DNA from: Gyromitra esculenta
Lineage: Eukaryota; Ascomycota; Pezizomycetes; Pezizales; Discinaceae
Assembly (NCBI GenBank): GCA_038503075.1
Contig: JBCAML010000001.1
Span: forward strand, 1-64,000
Direction of reading: 5' to 3'
DNA length: 64,000 nucleotides
Positions within the stretch are counted from its first letter, which is position 1; each line of letters begins with the position of its first letter. The translations under genes were made by a program, and so were the position numbers. Under the pieces are notes generated by a model that was not told where the DNA came from, searched no databases, and was given only the letters and a program-made list of their open reading frames with translations. Positions 53,411 through 63,863 of the stretch are shown piece after piece.

Positions 53411-55246
53411 CTAACCGCCCCACTCCACGATCGGACACCATGCCCAACCACATTTCCCCACACGCGCCTTAAAATACTCCCTACTCAGACCCTTCCCTTC
53501 ACGCTCATCAAACTTGATCGGATAGTACAGCGTCACCTTCACATCCCTCTCTCTCGGGATATCAACCACACACTCGTACCCTCTCCCGGTACCGTCCGGC
53601 TCCAGTAGATAGAAATTCTTCTCGCTGAACTCGCTACCAACGTTGAGAAAGAGAACGTATTCGTCTTCCGGGCGTATCACGGGTAGATGTCGACAAGGCA
53701 AGCTCACAGCGAACCGTTCGCGCGTGCCGCCCGTGATGCGTTTCGAAGCCGGGAGAATCGTTTCCTTCGAGAAGCCAAAGATATCCGTGAACGGGGTGAA
53801 GCACAGCGGGCCTTGCACTTCCGGGGCCATGTATTCCTCCCAACTCAGGATACGACCGTCTTCGCGGTACTGGTGCCGCGGGTTTTCCGGGAAATGGCGT
53901 CTTCCGAACACGCTCGGCGGGGAGATGAAATTCTCGGGGGCTAGCTTCGCGGTGTATCCTGGTGTTGGCGGGCCCTGGATATGGCCTGCGCCCCAACAAG
54001 CGTCGATGAGATGCCAGTAATTCGGGGCTAGTTTGACCGCGTTCCACGCGTGGTTTCCTCCATATGGTGGTGGGGGCCCCCCTTTGTCGGTATGGCCATA
54101 GCCTTTCCCATGGCCGCCCACAACCACAGCTTCCAGGCCACTATGAAGGGCAAGAGCCACAAACAACTCTGCATACCCCGCACAGACAGCAAGTCCTGAT
54201 TGTAGTAGCGATTCTGGCCTCTGTGAGGGGATACTCTCGGCAAAAAACGACTGCACGTCATAGGAGATGTTGTGGTGAAGCCAGACAAACAAAACCCGCG
54301 CCTTTGCGAGAGCAGACGGGAACGGCTCGGTCAAGGCGACAGCGAGGTTGCGGATGGAAGTTACACGAGACCTGTGGAACTGGGGCAGCCCGGCGTGGTA
54401 GTCGGGGCCAGAAAAGTCATAGCACACGAGACAGGGCAAAGGCGATGCCGAGAGCGGCGCAGAAGTTGCAGTAGAACCGAGAGACGGACGACTAGATACC
54501 GGAACAGGCGGTGGCCTGCTGGAGCGAGAGATCGGGGGTGGGCCCGTGGGAACCTCAGACTCGGTGTGTGAGGCCTGCAGCATGGGCCGACCCGGGAGAA
54601 CAGGGGCATTCTCAGCCGAACGGGTGGGCAGCGGAGGCAGGCGCCTAGGGAGCTGCTTCGACTCCTCATTCCGACTGAAGCTTGCTCGCGGTGATGGAGG
54701 AGGAGGATGGACTACGGCAGTGGCAGTCCTGCGGACGGGAAGAGGGGGACGCATGGGCGTATGGTTGTAGGCATTGGGCGGCAGACTGTTCACCCGCTTT
54801 CCCAGCGGCAGAACCGTGTCCGCCCTCTTCTTCTTCTCCGGGAACTGGACAGGGAGCGACTCCTTGCCCGTGTAGACTGGGGGGAGCGATCTTGTAGTGG
54901 CATTGCTGCCAAAGCTGTTGTTGGAGCTCGTGCTGGCGACCGAGACCACGCTCTCGGCCAGGGACGAGCGGCTCGTTTTGCGTGTCGGCAGCGGGGGAGG
55001 AGCGGGCTTCGTAGCAGTCCCATTGGCGTGGGTGGTGGGGACGGGGCGGGGCGGCGGGCGGGGCGGCAGACGGGGAGAGCTGTTGCCCCTTTGGACGGTG
55101 GGCGAGGCCGGGGACGCGGGCGAGGGGCGATGGGGAAGCGGGGAAGCGTTGCGGGCGAGCTGGTCCAGCTGCAGCATGGCCATCCGCTCCCTGATGCTGG
55201 TGCCCGTGCCCGTGCCCGTGCCCGTGCCAGTCGCCTGAGACTCCAT
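53411..55246 (-). CDS. Proline-rich transglutaminase-like protein, 611 residues
   Basis: This is a single-exon gene. Residues 1-265 are low-complexity, rich in Pro, Ser and Arg, with many PPLP/PPRP motifs typical of SH3- or WW-binding tails, and begin with a Gly-Thr repeat. The C-terminal half is a transglutaminase-like domain with Cys355 in GLAVCAGYAELF, His399 in GGNHAWNAV and Asp415 in WHLIDACWGAG, the full triad order. Similar domain pairs occur in Cyk3-type cytokinesis proteins and kyphoscoliosis-peptidase relatives, many of which act as scaffolds rather than enzymes. Here the triad is complete, so activity is possible. Antisense frames across the GC-rich part are shadows. The ATG at 55,246 begins MESQATG and lies before the repeat. 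Confidence 0.85.
   Translation of the reverse strand: MESQATGTGTGTGTGTSIRERMAMLQLDQLARNASPLPHRPSPASPASPTVQRGNSSPRLPPRPPPRPVPTTHANGTATKPAPPPLPTRKTSRSSLAESVVSVASTSSNNSFGSNATTRSLPPVYTGKESLPVQFPEKKKRADTVLPLGKRVNSLPPNAYNHTPMRPPLPVRRTATAVVHPPPPSPRASFSRNEESKQLPRRLPPLPTRSAENAPVLPGRPMLQASHTESEVPTGPPPISRSSRPPPVPVSSRPSLGSTATSAPLSASPLPCLVCYDFSGPDYHAGLPQFHRSRVTSIRNLAVALTEPFPSALAKARVLFVWLHHNISYDVQSFFAESIPSQRPESLLQSGLAVCAGYAELFVALALHSGLEAVVVGGHGKGYGHTDKGGPPPPYGGNHAWNAVKLAPNYWHLIDACWGAGHIQGPPTPGYTAKLAPENFISPPSVFGRRHFPENPRHQYREDGRILSWEEYMAPEVQGPLCFTPFTDIFGFSKETILPASKRITGGTRERFAVSLPCRHLPVIRPEDEYVLFLNVGSEFSEKNFYLLEPDGTGRGYECVVDIPRERDVKVTLYYPIKFDEREGKGLSREYFKARVGKCGWAWCPIVEWGG
55199..55229. repeat. GTGCCC minisatellite inside the coding region
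   Basis: About five hexamer units encode the Gly-Thr run at residues 6-16 of the transglutaminase-like protein. The hexamer length keeps the frame when the copy number changes. Confidence 0.85.
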
Positions 55247-56062
55247 TGCGGGGATTGCAGGAGAAGACGGATTCTGCAGACACCCAGCTAGCAGGCAAAT
55301 TATGTATGTAGCTATAGCCGCCGTCTGTCTGTCCTCTCAGTCTCGGGAAAGCGGACGACTTTATTTCTCGCGCCTTCCCCCGCTATACGCGTACAGCACC
55401 AGCAGCCAAGCAGCGCATGCATGCTGCCGCAACCAAGCAATGGCTGCGACCGTCGCACAAACGGTGGCTCGGAAAGAGCTTGTTTCATGCGGCCCGCCGC
55501 AGTCTCGGATAGCGTGCCGTCTCTATTTCGAGAGCACACCGCTGGCTGAGCGATGCCTGGTGATGGCGTCGGCCGATGGGGAAGCTGCTGGTCCAGGGCC
55601 TATCTGCCGGGCACCCTCCCTCTGCTCTGGCTGTTTGCATCTGTCCCGGGGGATCTGATGGCCTTCGTGCTTCCATCGAGTGATCCCTCGTGGCTCTGTC
55701 CCCTATTGGCTGTTTCGCCAGCCATATATCCAAGGGCAGAGCCCATCATGTCCCTCGCATCATTGCCCCCCCCTACTGCTAAATGTATGTATGTGCTTGT
55801 TGTGGCCTGTTTAGACAAGTAGGAACGTGTAGCGATGTGCTTGCATTTGAAAAGGCTATCAATTACTATTGCCCACTGCTATTGACTTCTATCTATTCAC
55901 ACAATGCAAAATATACATACACTCGCCCATGCTCTCTATCTACATTATTCTACTCAACAAGATCATTCGTCAACTATCCGTGCTTTATTGAGATACCTGC
56001 AGCAACAGATGATCCATTGTTCGATCCATTAAACCAAATCCTGGGGTGAGAGTATTGGGCTC
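55247..56062. other. Intergenic region
   Basis: This is upstream sequence of the proline-rich gene and the 3' flank of the aspartic-protease-like gene. Overlapping short frames on both strands look like chance in GC-rich DNA. Confidence 0.35.
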
Positions 56063-57879
56063 TCATCGTGTCACGGAATCTAGCTCGTGGATTCTCGGAG
56101 CAGAGTCCAAGTTTTGGCTGGCCTTCCCTGGCAGCTCAGCTACTCTCTCATGTCCCGGCGCCTGCTCCCACGACCCATCTAGCTCTGCGTTTGTGCTTGG
56201 ATTCGAAGGTGTAGCCGTGCTGATTGCTTCATACATACCACTTCCATCACCATCAGAGCCTAAACTTGATTTCTCCAGTGTTCTCTTTGTCCGCCGTTTC
56301 CTCAGGAAGAACAAAACCAAAGCGGTTATGAAGATGAGACCAGCCAATCCACCCACGACCCCTCCGACGATAGCCCCCACCGATACCGAGCTCTTGCCTG
56401 TGGGTTGAGCGCAGTGTTGCTCGGAGTATTCGGGTTCGGGTCTGCTATCTGCGTCGGGAAAGATAGCGCCTTGTCGCTCCCGTTGGCGGCCACTGCCTTG
56501 AATGGCTGAATATCGGTTTCTAAAGGCGAGTTATAGCCTGCAGGGGCGAGCTGGAATTCAGAGGTGTCGTAGTTTATCGCCATATAAACTGCTTTGAGAA
56601 ACGGCCTCCCTAGAAGCGCTGGCGTTGTTGGATGTTTCATCACTGGCATGAGCGTTTTGAATGATGGTTTAGGGCTCCTGACGTAACTGTAATCTTGGTC
56701 CCAAACTGAGCACGGCAGTTTGATCAGTATCTTTCTTTCCTGGCTTACGAATGATGAGAGCAACCGGGAGACTAACTCGACTCAGGAAAAGTCACATTGA
56801 TCTCTCGAGCACCTACCGCAGGCTCGCTCGGTAACTCCAAGGTCATGGTGATATTCCCAAACTTCCTCGCCCGTGTCAGCGTACTGTCATCGTTCACAGT
56901 ATTTCCCCGCGCATCTCGAAGGCGAGTTGTTATCACATCTGGGAGGTAGATCCACGGTAACGATGAATCGATCTGTGCCTTGACGGCTTCGTCTCCGCTC
57001 AGCATCACGTGCGTATCTGGTGTGTGTACGTTTATTCCCGTTATTTTTATCCTTGGCATTCCGTTCACCAAACTCCCGCGCAAGAAATCACTGCCGTCCA
57101 GTTGTCTTTTGAAATCATATCCCCCGAGTACCAAGCTTCCCGGGAACGGTCCAGTCTACAATCATGATCAGTTCCTATCACCCGTCAAAAAATAAATTCC
57201 GAGGCAGTCACTTACCCTTGCATTTCTATCCCAGTTTTGCCTATAACTGATGTCTGTCCCCATCCACAGAGAAAACGCCCTCGCCGCAATCTCACCCCTC
57301 TCTTTCATCCCCCTCAGCAAAGGACTATCCTCGCCCAGCCCCATTATCCCAAAACTCGTATTGGCCGCCTTTGCAAAGTTGAATGGATAGTTCGTCTGCA
57401 CGATATTATCATCATTCCCAATCACCAACCTATCCGTCCCCACAACACCCTTCGCATAGTAGCTGGCTTCGCTATCTTGAATCGTGAAACTTGTTTGGGT
57501 TTGGGAAATGGTTGAAGCTTTCGCAGGGTCTAGGAGTTGCTTGGCTGAGCAATTGTCGAGGTATTTGCCATCCGGGCGGGCAGGATTACTGCCTTTCACG
57601 TCACAGGCTTCTGCGAGTGGGATCCAACTGTCTGCATGGCGATTCGAAGGGATGGTTTTGAGAGTGATTTGTGGGTTGGAGACCTAAAAACCAGTCGGTA
57701 TCTTGAATCGTATTTCTGAGAGCGGGAAGGGGGATACTCACTTTCAAGGGAAAAAGATAGATGTCTTTTAGTTCAATACTTGGCCGTATAAAATCAACCA
57801 CTGTATAAGTTTTATTTACCGCCGCATCGGCTCGGGCGTGAAGTGGGTTACTAGTGAAGTCTGTTCTTGGGAACCACAT
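56063..57879 (-). CDS. Aspartic-protease-like membrane protein lacking catalytic motifs
   Basis: Exons on the minus strand: 57,879-57,742; 57,683-57,216; 57,155-56,817; 56,739 to about 56,450. A last exon, ending at 56,063, carries the membrane segment; its junction near 56,390-56,470 is unresolved. Introns 1-3 are GT-AG (58, 60 and 77 nt) and phase 0. The fold of a pepsin-type (A1) protease can be followed: the inner-strand region, NTSFGIMGLG, GSLVLGGYDF, LPWIYLP and PALLGRPFLKAVYMAINYD. The two expected D-T/S-G motifs are absent; the first position reads SNRHADSWIPLAEAC. VGAIVGGVVGGLAGLIFITALVLFF followed by RKRR is a clear single-pass membrane anchor with a basic stop-transfer. No signal peptide is visible at the chosen start, so a first exon may be missing. 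It is probably a non-enzymatic relative. Confidence 0.7.
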
Positions 57880-60394
57880 TTTTCACCGATCATATATTAA
57901 TTTTTTTTAAAGTTTCCGGGACAAAATTCGCAAGAGGAGGAAAGTTTAGGATCTACGGAGAGACCGGAAGTATTTATTTGGATGAAGAATTAGCATATAT
58001 ATTGCTTGGCTGTATACGGTACAGTGGCTCGCGTGGTGATATTCACCCCATACGTTCGTGCTGAACAAGGTAGGACCTTGATAATCCAGACGATCAACCG
58101 TCAGTCCAGTCACATCTGAAAAATTTGCTGCAGAGCTCACACTGGTATGTATGTACCTTGCGGCGAAGCAGATTAAAGTTTAAAAATGGGGTGGGCTGCT
58201 ATGCGCAGCCATCAGTGTTTCAACTGATTTAATTGGCCTTCCATCTCGAGACTTTCAAGACTTCCCAAATGCCCTGAAACAGTGGAATTCACTGCGGAAG
58301 TCTACTTTCTAATGAGGGATTTAGCGATTAGCAGTTGCCACATCGTCATCTCTGTAGTGTTTCGTCCAACTTCTGAGAGGTCCTTGTCAGGGACCCAAGG
58401 CGTATTGGCCCAAGAAAGCGATGATGTAGGGTGAGTTCCAGCAATAGTGTAATACAAGTGTAGAACTAGAAATTCAACTATCTGCTCTAAATTGAGATTG
58501 ACTTGGGATGCCAAGAGTACACAGCCCTACAACGCCTTATTTCAGTTAAGATTGCTAGTAAATCTAGGCTCTAAGTGGATATGATGCGCAAAGCATTTTT
58601 GGCTGAAGCCTGGTGAGGAGCCTCGGTTTGGGATAAGTACTTGCCTAAACAGAGTCCTTAACTCTATTTTAACCGGCCAACCGCTGAACCCCCAAACTCT
58701 TTGGCAGGATATCTGTCTATCCAAAGCAAGAAATCCTTGGAGAACTTCCAGTACCACTAACTGGCTGAAATGGGCCGTCAGCGACCTGTAGGTATAAATG
58801 ATGGGAGAAGTGGAAGACCCTACCCTACGCCTAAGGGTCGGCAGCAGACTGTTGGGCCGGCTGGGATGACATATGTGACGATAGTATTAAAAATCTCAAA
58901 CCCCCAAAAAACGATTCTGTATCTTCATCCACCAAACCTACGCTGTACTGTACTTCAACGTCCCAGATGTCAGGATTAGAGGGGTTGTCTGGAGCAGAGG
59001 AGAGGTAGGTAGTTTCGACCGTTTATGGCATAGTGCTGACTCGTAAGTGAACCCTAACCCTGTAAAGTATACCCAAGATCCGTTACGTGTAGTCGAAACA
59101 GGTGCCAATCCAAAACACGATAGTCGCCCAAGATATCGAAGACTCGGCTTAAAGGCTATAGTGCACGGACAATTAGCTACTACAATCATGCGCACATGCT
59201 TGGAGACCTTGCCTACATCCCGAAAAGATACACCATCGCTAAAAGAAAGACTACGAGTGATATATCGTGACTCGAAGAAGCCTTCGCGCCTAATCACGTA
59301 ACCTCAGGCAGGAGTGTACAGATTCTGAGGATGGATTATCGAGGCTTCAACCTATCTCGAACGAACATGTAATCGAGCTGATTATAAAAAGGCAGCAGTT
59401 TTAATTGGGCCGGAATGGACACCTTGTTGGACAGTATCCTCCAAGGTGTTCTCCCATCCCATCCCAAGACCTGTTCATGTACCCCCAGCGTCCCCCTCTC
59501 CAGACTCCACTTACTTCTAGCTTATCTCGAGCGTATCTTGCAAACTCTTTGGCCTCTTCTCTCGACGCCAGCTTTCTTCCCTCGTCTCGCTGGATACTGC
59601 CACGCTTCTCTAACGTAGAAGCGATGTTTGGTTTACAGTCTATCTCTCTTTCCACCCTTATCTAGCAATTCCTTCAAGGATCCGGAGATTATGGTGCGTT
59701 GTGGCGGACTGGCGTTTGAGCTGCAACACTAAACCGGATCGTTTGGAACTTTAGTTGATGGGAAAACGATGCCAGCAAATCTACCAACTTGGAGGTCTAC
59801 GTTTTAACACTCTTTACATCCCTATACGGCCAATTTCTGGGTGCTGAGTTGGTTTTGAGCTCGCTACGTATGTGACACGGTCGCCATATAGCATGACAGT
59901 AATCGGTAACTCTGTTGTCAGAAACACTGACCATGGGTATAGCCTACTTCCTATCGATATCTCACTTCCCTCGCGTCGTCTTTCGTAGTTCGCCTTAATA
60001 CCTTATAGTGGTAAGTGCTTCCTCTCTTCGCTACGTGACTCACGTCATGAGGAAAGATGGTATTGATACCATGGAGTTTTAAGTTTTGCTTAATTCGAAA
60101 AAATAAAATTCCTATTCAACCACATATGACTATTGATAGAAAACAGCTTCTCAAAAACAGAAAAAACTAGCGCTCGTATCCCGCCACCATGAAAGCCGAA
60201 AACACCTCCTTACCCCTCCAATCATTGCTCACAAGTTTCGATCCACAAAGTCGTATGCTCGTGAGGGTAATCGTTCGATCGGAGTTTCACTCTTGAGAGG
60301 TAAGTGAAGAAGTCTCGAGGATGTTTTTAATGCTAAACCACCACAGTTGTCGATTTAGTTGTCTGAATTACAAAAAAGCACTAGGGAACAAAAA
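57880..60394. other. Non-coding stretch
   Basis: No gene is supported. Frames at 58,302-58,757, 58,938-59,297 and 59,405-59,665 (both strands) lack domains. A missing first exon of the aspartic-protease-like gene, if it exists, should lie near 57,900-58,200. Confidence 0.35.
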
Positions 60395-60481
60395 TCAAAG
60401 ACTTACACTACAGCTCGTGCATTGGCATCCGGTACCAGTGCAAGCGGAACCACAGCAGCTAGCACAAGAACATCCACCCAT
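60395..60481 (-). CDS. Metallothionein-like Cys-rich peptide
   Basis: The ATG at 60,481 opens a 28-residue peptide with eight cysteines arranged as CSC, CC, C, CQC and C (positions 4, 6, 9, 10, 14, 19, 21, 24). This is typical of small fungal metallothioneins that bind copper or zinc in the cytosol. A longer frame upstream, starting at 60,610, reads through the 5' leader and is unlikely. The last codons are uncertain. GTAAGT (60,406-60,401) after residue 25 is a perfect donor, so the real C-terminus may come from a second exon downstream; otherwise the peptide ends SVSL. Such genes usually have one or two introns. Confidence 0.7.
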   Translation of the reverse strand: MGGCSCASCCGSACTGTGCQCTSCSVSL

Positions 60482-60620
60482 TATGAAGATTTGAGGGTTA
60501 AAGTCTGGTAGAAGGTTTTTATTTGTGTTTTGTTTCTGGTAATCGAGAGTAGGTTTGCAAGTATGAGGTGTGATGGTGAGGGATTGAAAGAAGAAAGCTG
60601 ATCTCGACACAGCTGCGATC

Positions 60621-60628
60621 CTTTTATA
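60621..60628 (-). promoter_or_regulatory. TATA box of the metallothionein-like gene
   Basis: TATAAAAG on the minus strand lies about 140 bp upstream of the ATG at 60,481. A strong TATA box suits an inducible gene. No metal-response element was identified. Confidence 0.5.
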
Positions 60629-62703
60629 CTATTTCAACTACAACAGAGTATGCTATGAATGACCATGAGCCATTTTTTTGTAAGCTATCGAGCTTCGCGC
60701 AAGCATCGAGATGGCGTCAATTCTCCTTACACCCTGCTCCAACCATCACATTTCTGCTATACAATAGCTATCGCCAAACAGCTTCCATCTATGGAACGAT
60801 CGCCGCTCGTTACTCCACCATTTCTAACCACGTAAGTAGCGGTCTCTATCTCTGTTCGCTAGCATCGGGAGCGGGGTAACACCTTTTTTTTCGTTTGACG
60901 GCAAGATGCGCCCACTTCTCATTGGCTATGATCGGATTTCTGCCCTTGAATATCGACCCTTCACTTGGAAAAATAGAACCGGCGGTGATTAGACGTCAAG
61001 GAGCAGCGTGGGGTCCTTGGCGAGGATCGAATGGCACCTAATAATTACACAGCATATCGGGACGGGACGCGGAAGCCTCTGATAAGAACTTTGAGCAGAC
61101 TACATGTAGGTGTAATGTAACAGTAGCGTGGTAAAACCGCTGCTCTACCTATACGAGCTGTAAGACAGATTTATAGAACTGAATATATTTAACGTTTCCA
61201 AATTCTTAACACTAAGTTACACTATAGATGATACTAACTTTTAACTTTCAAGCAAAGGAAAAAAAATCAGTTATCTATATCGTACCTAGGGATGGACATC
61301 ACTACATAGGGCTCAAGAAAGCTTTCCGGGAAATTTAAAAACACGCATCACGTAGTCGTAAATATACCAGTCACAGAGCTTCGTGCTATAGTCCTGTTAG
61401 TCAGATGCGTTGCTTGACGTATCAAACGAAGTCCTAATGAAAATTCTAGGCGTCAATCACCGTGACAATACTTGCCGCTCGACGGGTGTTTGCCCGGATG
61501 TGTATATACCACGGGTTACGAGGTTTAAGACACGAAGGTTTAGTTTATGGACCATGATAGGGTACGTCTAATCCAGGTACTTATCTTGTCACAAGCCACA
61601 AGGAAATATAGAGATACATGTAGATAGGTCCGTCACATTGCGATCGCACAGACTTACCGAGAATTGCATGCATTCGTTGGCTTACGTTACCGCGTGGGGT
61701 GAGTTCTGTACACTGTGTTTGGCTAGCTATAAACAGTGTGAAAAAGCGGGGTGGAATTGCTTCAGCTTTCTTGGAAGATACAGTACATGTAGTAAAACAG
61801 CATCTCCTGAACAATCACGCTTCACAGCAAAGTGGCCCCGCATCAACCAAGAGTTAGCTAAAATTCTATATCAATACCTTGTACTATATGCAAACATCAG
61901 CGGCGGAAAGTAAGGCGATTTCCACGACAGTCAGAGATAAATTGGCAGAGAGCAGTTTATTGCTAGTTGCTGTGCGACTGTTATCCATGCACCCAAGCCA
62001 CGGAAGAGAAGAGAAAGCATAAAGCACGTGGGCAGCTGTTTACTAGATTTTCGTTTGACAGGCCTATGTGTGCAACCACCACGGCTAGCTGTGATCATTA
62101 GGATTTAACCAAGATCCTCGATGATTTGGTTTGTGTCCATCCCCAGAACAGTTAAACACCGACAGCTATATCGATCTACCATACCAGTGTTCCACCCAAA
62201 CTAGTTGGGAAATATGTATCTTCGTAGTCTAGATTCTACTGTACCACCAGCTTTTTGTGACACCGCGACATCCGACAGCAACTCACAAGATTCATATATA
62301 TCAGTTATCAGATTACCCCAAAACAGACACCCGAATTCGAATAATCTCCGCAAGGCCGTATTTGCAATAGCAGGCCATCTCAGCGAGTCGGACAATAAGC
62401 TCGACCAAGACAGTTGCGGGTGATTAAGGTTGGCAGCAGTTTTGCCACACGTGGGCTGTGAGGAATCTCAACTATCTAAACTTACATGGGGGTTTATACG
62501 AACACACCCCGTTAGATAATGAGTGAGACTTGGTGAGGATAGCAACAACATCGACCAGGCTGTGAACGCCACCATTCTCGTTAGCACAAAGTAGCCCCAA
62601 CTTCTCACACCAAGCTGGGCATCGTCTTTGCGAAAAACCGCCGAATAGCTGCACCCCCTATACATATGCGAGGCTACATGTACAGGTATTCAGAGCCCCC
62701 TTT
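60629..62703. other. Non-coding stretch with four TACATGTA palindromes
   Basis: No gene is supported. TACATGTA occurs at 61,101, 61,615, 61,784 and 62,675. Frames at 60,655-60,879, 61,638-61,913 and 62,205-62,423 have no domain. Confidence 0.4.
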
Positions 62704-63630
62704 TCATATCGTATCAACCCATTGCTCTATCTCTTTGAACTCTTTAATCCTGATCAATTTTTTCCGGTCTCCTGCCTCATTTCTTGGATAACCAACCCCC
62801 AACCCCTCCTGGACCTCAATAGCCAATCTCCTACAAACACTGTCTAATCTCTGGCCGAAAATAATACCCACATCTGCTTCCATCAAGCATAGAAAATCCG
62901 TTGCTGAATCACCCACGTAAACTATTACTAGTTTATTTTTCTTATCTCCTTCAAACCCCTCTTCGCTGCTCTGGATGATACCCTTCATAACCCTAAACTT
63001 GTCCCATCCGGTCCAAATCCCACCATCTTGTAGGCCAAACCATCTGTCTAGTAGCCCGGTGGTCGTCCGCTTATCATCCCCGAAAACCAGTTCATTCGCG
63101 TAAATTTCAATCCTTCTAACCATGGCCGTTTCTGCCTCCCCGAGCTGAGCGGAACCCTCAAGACATTCCCTAATCCACCCTCTACTCCAGTTGGCACTGA
63201 TAACCGCGATCTTTCCCTGCCTTTCTCCTCTCTCCAGAACCCTTTTTGCAGCGTCCCACCACCCTTTCCTCATAAGTTTCTCAAGTTGCTGCCTATCACC
63301 GACGGCTGCCTGGAGAAATGTAGGAAAGTCGAGGTTCCTGAAGACACCAGAAGCTTCAACACGCTCAACACTTGCCTTTTCGATGGGCTTGAGAGACTTC
63401 AAGAATTCTTTCTCGGCCTCGAGTGTGTTCCGTGTTGCTGAGGGATATGACTGAACATGGTGTTCATAGTCACGCATGTAAGCATCTGCAAAGTGACTCC
63501 ATGGGGGCAGTTGGTCGTTTGCACGCCTGCACGCATAGGCTGCAGATGCTAGTCTAGAAATCGTATCTTTTCCGGTTCGAGTCAGAGTTTCGTCAAAGTC
63601 GATAAGAAAGAGGAGACGTTGGGAAGCCAT
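62704..63630 (-). CDS. HAD-superfamily phosphatase-like protein
   Basis: The single-exon gene encodes 308 residues. Motif I is DFDETLT, with the nucleophile Asp11 and acid/base Asp13. Motif II is Ser in VISANWSRGW. Motif III is a Lys in the GWDKFRVMKG region, and motif IV is VGDSATDFLCL, with two acidic residues for Mg2+. A helical cap of about 100 residues lies between motifs I and II, as in class I HAD phosphatases. It resembles the fungal HAD family that includes yeast Cto1-type proteins, of unsettled substrate. No targeting signal is evident, so it is probably cytosolic. The ATG at 63,630 is the first in frame and lies 10 residues before motif I. Confidence 0.82.
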   Translation of the reverse strand: MASQRLLFLIDFDETLTRTGKDTISRLASAAYACRRANDQLPPWSHFADAYMRDYEHHVQSYPSATRNTLEAEKEFLKSLKPIEKASVERVEASGVFRNLDFPTFLQAAVGDRQQLEKLMRKGWWDAAKRVLERGERQGKIAVISANWSRGWIRECLEGSAQLGEAETAMVRRIEIYANELVFGDDKRTTTGLLDRWFGLQDGGIWTGWDKFRVMKGIIQSSEEGFEGDKKNKLVIVYVGDSATDFLCLMEADVGIIFGQRLDSVCRRLAIEVQEGLGVGYPRNEAGDRKKLIRIKEFKEIEQWVDTI

Positions 63631-63760
63631 AGTTAAAAGCTAAAGAGCGTTTATCGAGACTTCTCTATGCTATTTGCCGATGACGCGGCTTCCCCCGAAT
63701 TTCTGCTGCATATTACAATAATAAAATTCTCTCTATGTCTTTACTTTTGTGTAACCTCGT

Positions 63761-63848
63761 GGTTCCATGGCTCAGTTGGTTAGCGCGTGGTGCTAATATC
63801 TTTCAGATGTTTACGCCAAGGTCGAGGGTTCGACCCCCTCTGGAACCA
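63761..63848 (+). tRNA. tRNA-Ile (anticodon AAT) with a 14-nt intron
   Basis: The acceptor stem ggttcca pairs with tggaacc (63,841-63,847), with discriminator A at 63,848. The anticodon stem tggtg/cgcca is at 63,788-63,792 and 63,814-63,818. The loop begins ctAATa with anticodon AAT at 63,795-63,797. The intron is 63,799-63,812, in the canonical place one base after the anticodon. The T arm gagggttcgaccccctc contains a perfect B box. CCA is not encoded as a tail. Confidence 0.95.
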
Positions 63849-63859
63849 GATACTCTCTA

Positions 63860-63863
63860 TTTT
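63860..63863 (+). terminator. RNA polymerase III terminator
   Basis: TTTT lies 12 nt after the tRNA end. No gene is seen from here to the end of the window. Confidence 0.6.

Noticed and set aside
54064..55291. Long antisense frames opposite the transglutaminase-like gene
   Set aside because: Shadows of a GC-rich coding strand; the sense frame has the full catalytic triad and proline-rich structure.
56772..56816. Frameshift in the aspartic-protease-like gene after TFPESS
   Set aside because: An intron (56,740-56,816, GTAGGT to CCAG) removes the stop and restores the expected strand pattern, so no frameshift is needed.
59405..59665. Frames of 67-86 codons on both strands
   Set aside because: Both strands are open over the same bases, with no domain or splice support on either.
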